Assembly: GCF_000485595.1 (NCBI RefSeq)
Contig: NW_014578502.1
Coordinates: 1-29,302, forward strand
Length of the DNA stretch: 29,302 nt
Source of the DNA: Priapulus caudatus
Taxonomy: Eukaryota; Priapulida; Priapulimorpha; Priapulimorphida; Priapulidae
Direction of reading: 5' to 3'
Shown: positions 29,035 to 29,302 of the stretch, in pieces
How positions within the stretch are numbered: position 1 is the first letter of the stretch
Layout of the letters: each line of letters starts with the position of its first letter
Program-made: the position numbers and the translations under genes
The notes under the pieces: generated by a model
The model's input: only the letters and a program-made list of their open reading frames with translations
Database searches by the model: none
Told to the model about the DNA's origin: nothing

Positions 29035-29302
29035 AGGGTTCGAATTTTAGCTGAAAATGCTAGTGGACAGCACTTCAGAAAGTGGTGGTCCTGCACAAAA
29101 GTTGGTGGTCCGCTATTTACTAGCAGTGAGTAACAAAATAGTATACAAAAATAATCATTGGCATCAACAGCATACATGTAACTGAGAGTTGGTCAAATAA
29201 TATATTTCAACTCTAGGAATGTCGGGGGAGCTTCTGGAAAAGGTTTACTTTCATTTTTTGCCCCCCAGTCCTCGGTACCCCCATGCATAGATCAATGGTG
29301 CG
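29035..29302. mobile_element. Second copy of the hAT-like element, truncated by the window edge
   Basis: The same left end as at 21127, after the same ATCATGAC, with scattered indels. It is part of duplicated copy 2, not an independent insertion. Confidence 0.8.

Larger units (their letters stand above)
24173..29302. repeat. Duplicated segment, copy 2 (probable assembly artefact)
   Basis: Second copy of 16213-21420, running off the right edge. Here the left part (to about 25200) is clean and the right part is noisy, the reverse of copy 1. The hAT-like element at 21127 is present at the same base in both, so any true duplication would postdate that insertion. Confidence 0.9.

Noticed and set aside
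24173-29302. A second, degenerating paralogue of the receptor gene
   Set aside because: The differences are nearly all indels and occur only where the other copy is clean, including identical transposon insertion and intron sequence; sequencing and assembly error explains this better.

Overview
The window is animal nuclear DNA, most likely from a marine invertebrate. Protein-coding information is split into short exons with GT/AG splice sites and consistent phases. The rest is rich in microsatellites, minisatellites and non-autonomous DNA transposons. The species cannot be named from the sequence. There is one assembly gap (11602-12019). Long-read style indel noise is concentrated at about 15360-19100 and 25200-29302.

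The main gene lies on the minus strand, from 23557 down to 10926. Fourteen exons can be joined with matching phases into 1848 nt, giving 615 residues plus a stop; the N-terminus is missing. In order they encode the end of one fibronectin type III (FN3) domain, a second FN3-like module resembling the membrane-proximal region of MAM-type receptor tyrosine phosphatases, a Gly-rich linker, one transmembrane helix, and a tyrosine-kinase-like domain with a short tail. The glycine loop, the Lys and the alpha-C Glu are kept. The catalytic HRD reads HQQ and the metal-binding DFG reads QYS, so this is a predicted receptor pseudokinase rather than an active kinase. The last exon (10926-10997) is the least certain.

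The kinase N-lobe exons appear twice: a frameshifted copy at 16250-17154, in the right place in the gene, and a clean copy at 24221-24997, out of order. The transmembrane and ectodomain exons also appear twice: clean at 19714-21057 and indel-ridden at 27614-28972. The copies differ almost only by small indels, and where one is clean the other is noisy. This fits a misordered contig plus gap filling with unpolished long reads better than a real tandem duplication.

Three tandem arrays lie in the introns of this gene. A 23-bp satellite (15143-16212) and a 41-bp minisatellite (14476-14768) share the intron before the hinge exon, and an 18-bp minisatellite (17269-19719) lies between the transmembrane and N-lobe exons. 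The genuine 5' splice site of the transmembrane exon sits inside the last 18-bp unit, and the genuine 3' splice site of the hinge exon follows a degenerate 41-bp unit, so both arrays multiply splice-site-like sequence next to a real splice site.

The left third (1-10200) has no recognisable conserved gene. It holds a TATA/CCAAT promoter-like region followed by a 246-codon open frame of unknown function (1937-2677), long GT/CT tracts, a hAT-like element (4132-4717), a large interrupted inverted repeat (4830-8280), an array of 26-bp units carrying CCAAT/Y-box motifs (6491-6960), and an 828-bp foldback transposon with a 7-bp target duplication (9129-9956) that has a 39-bp miniature relative at 6141-6179.
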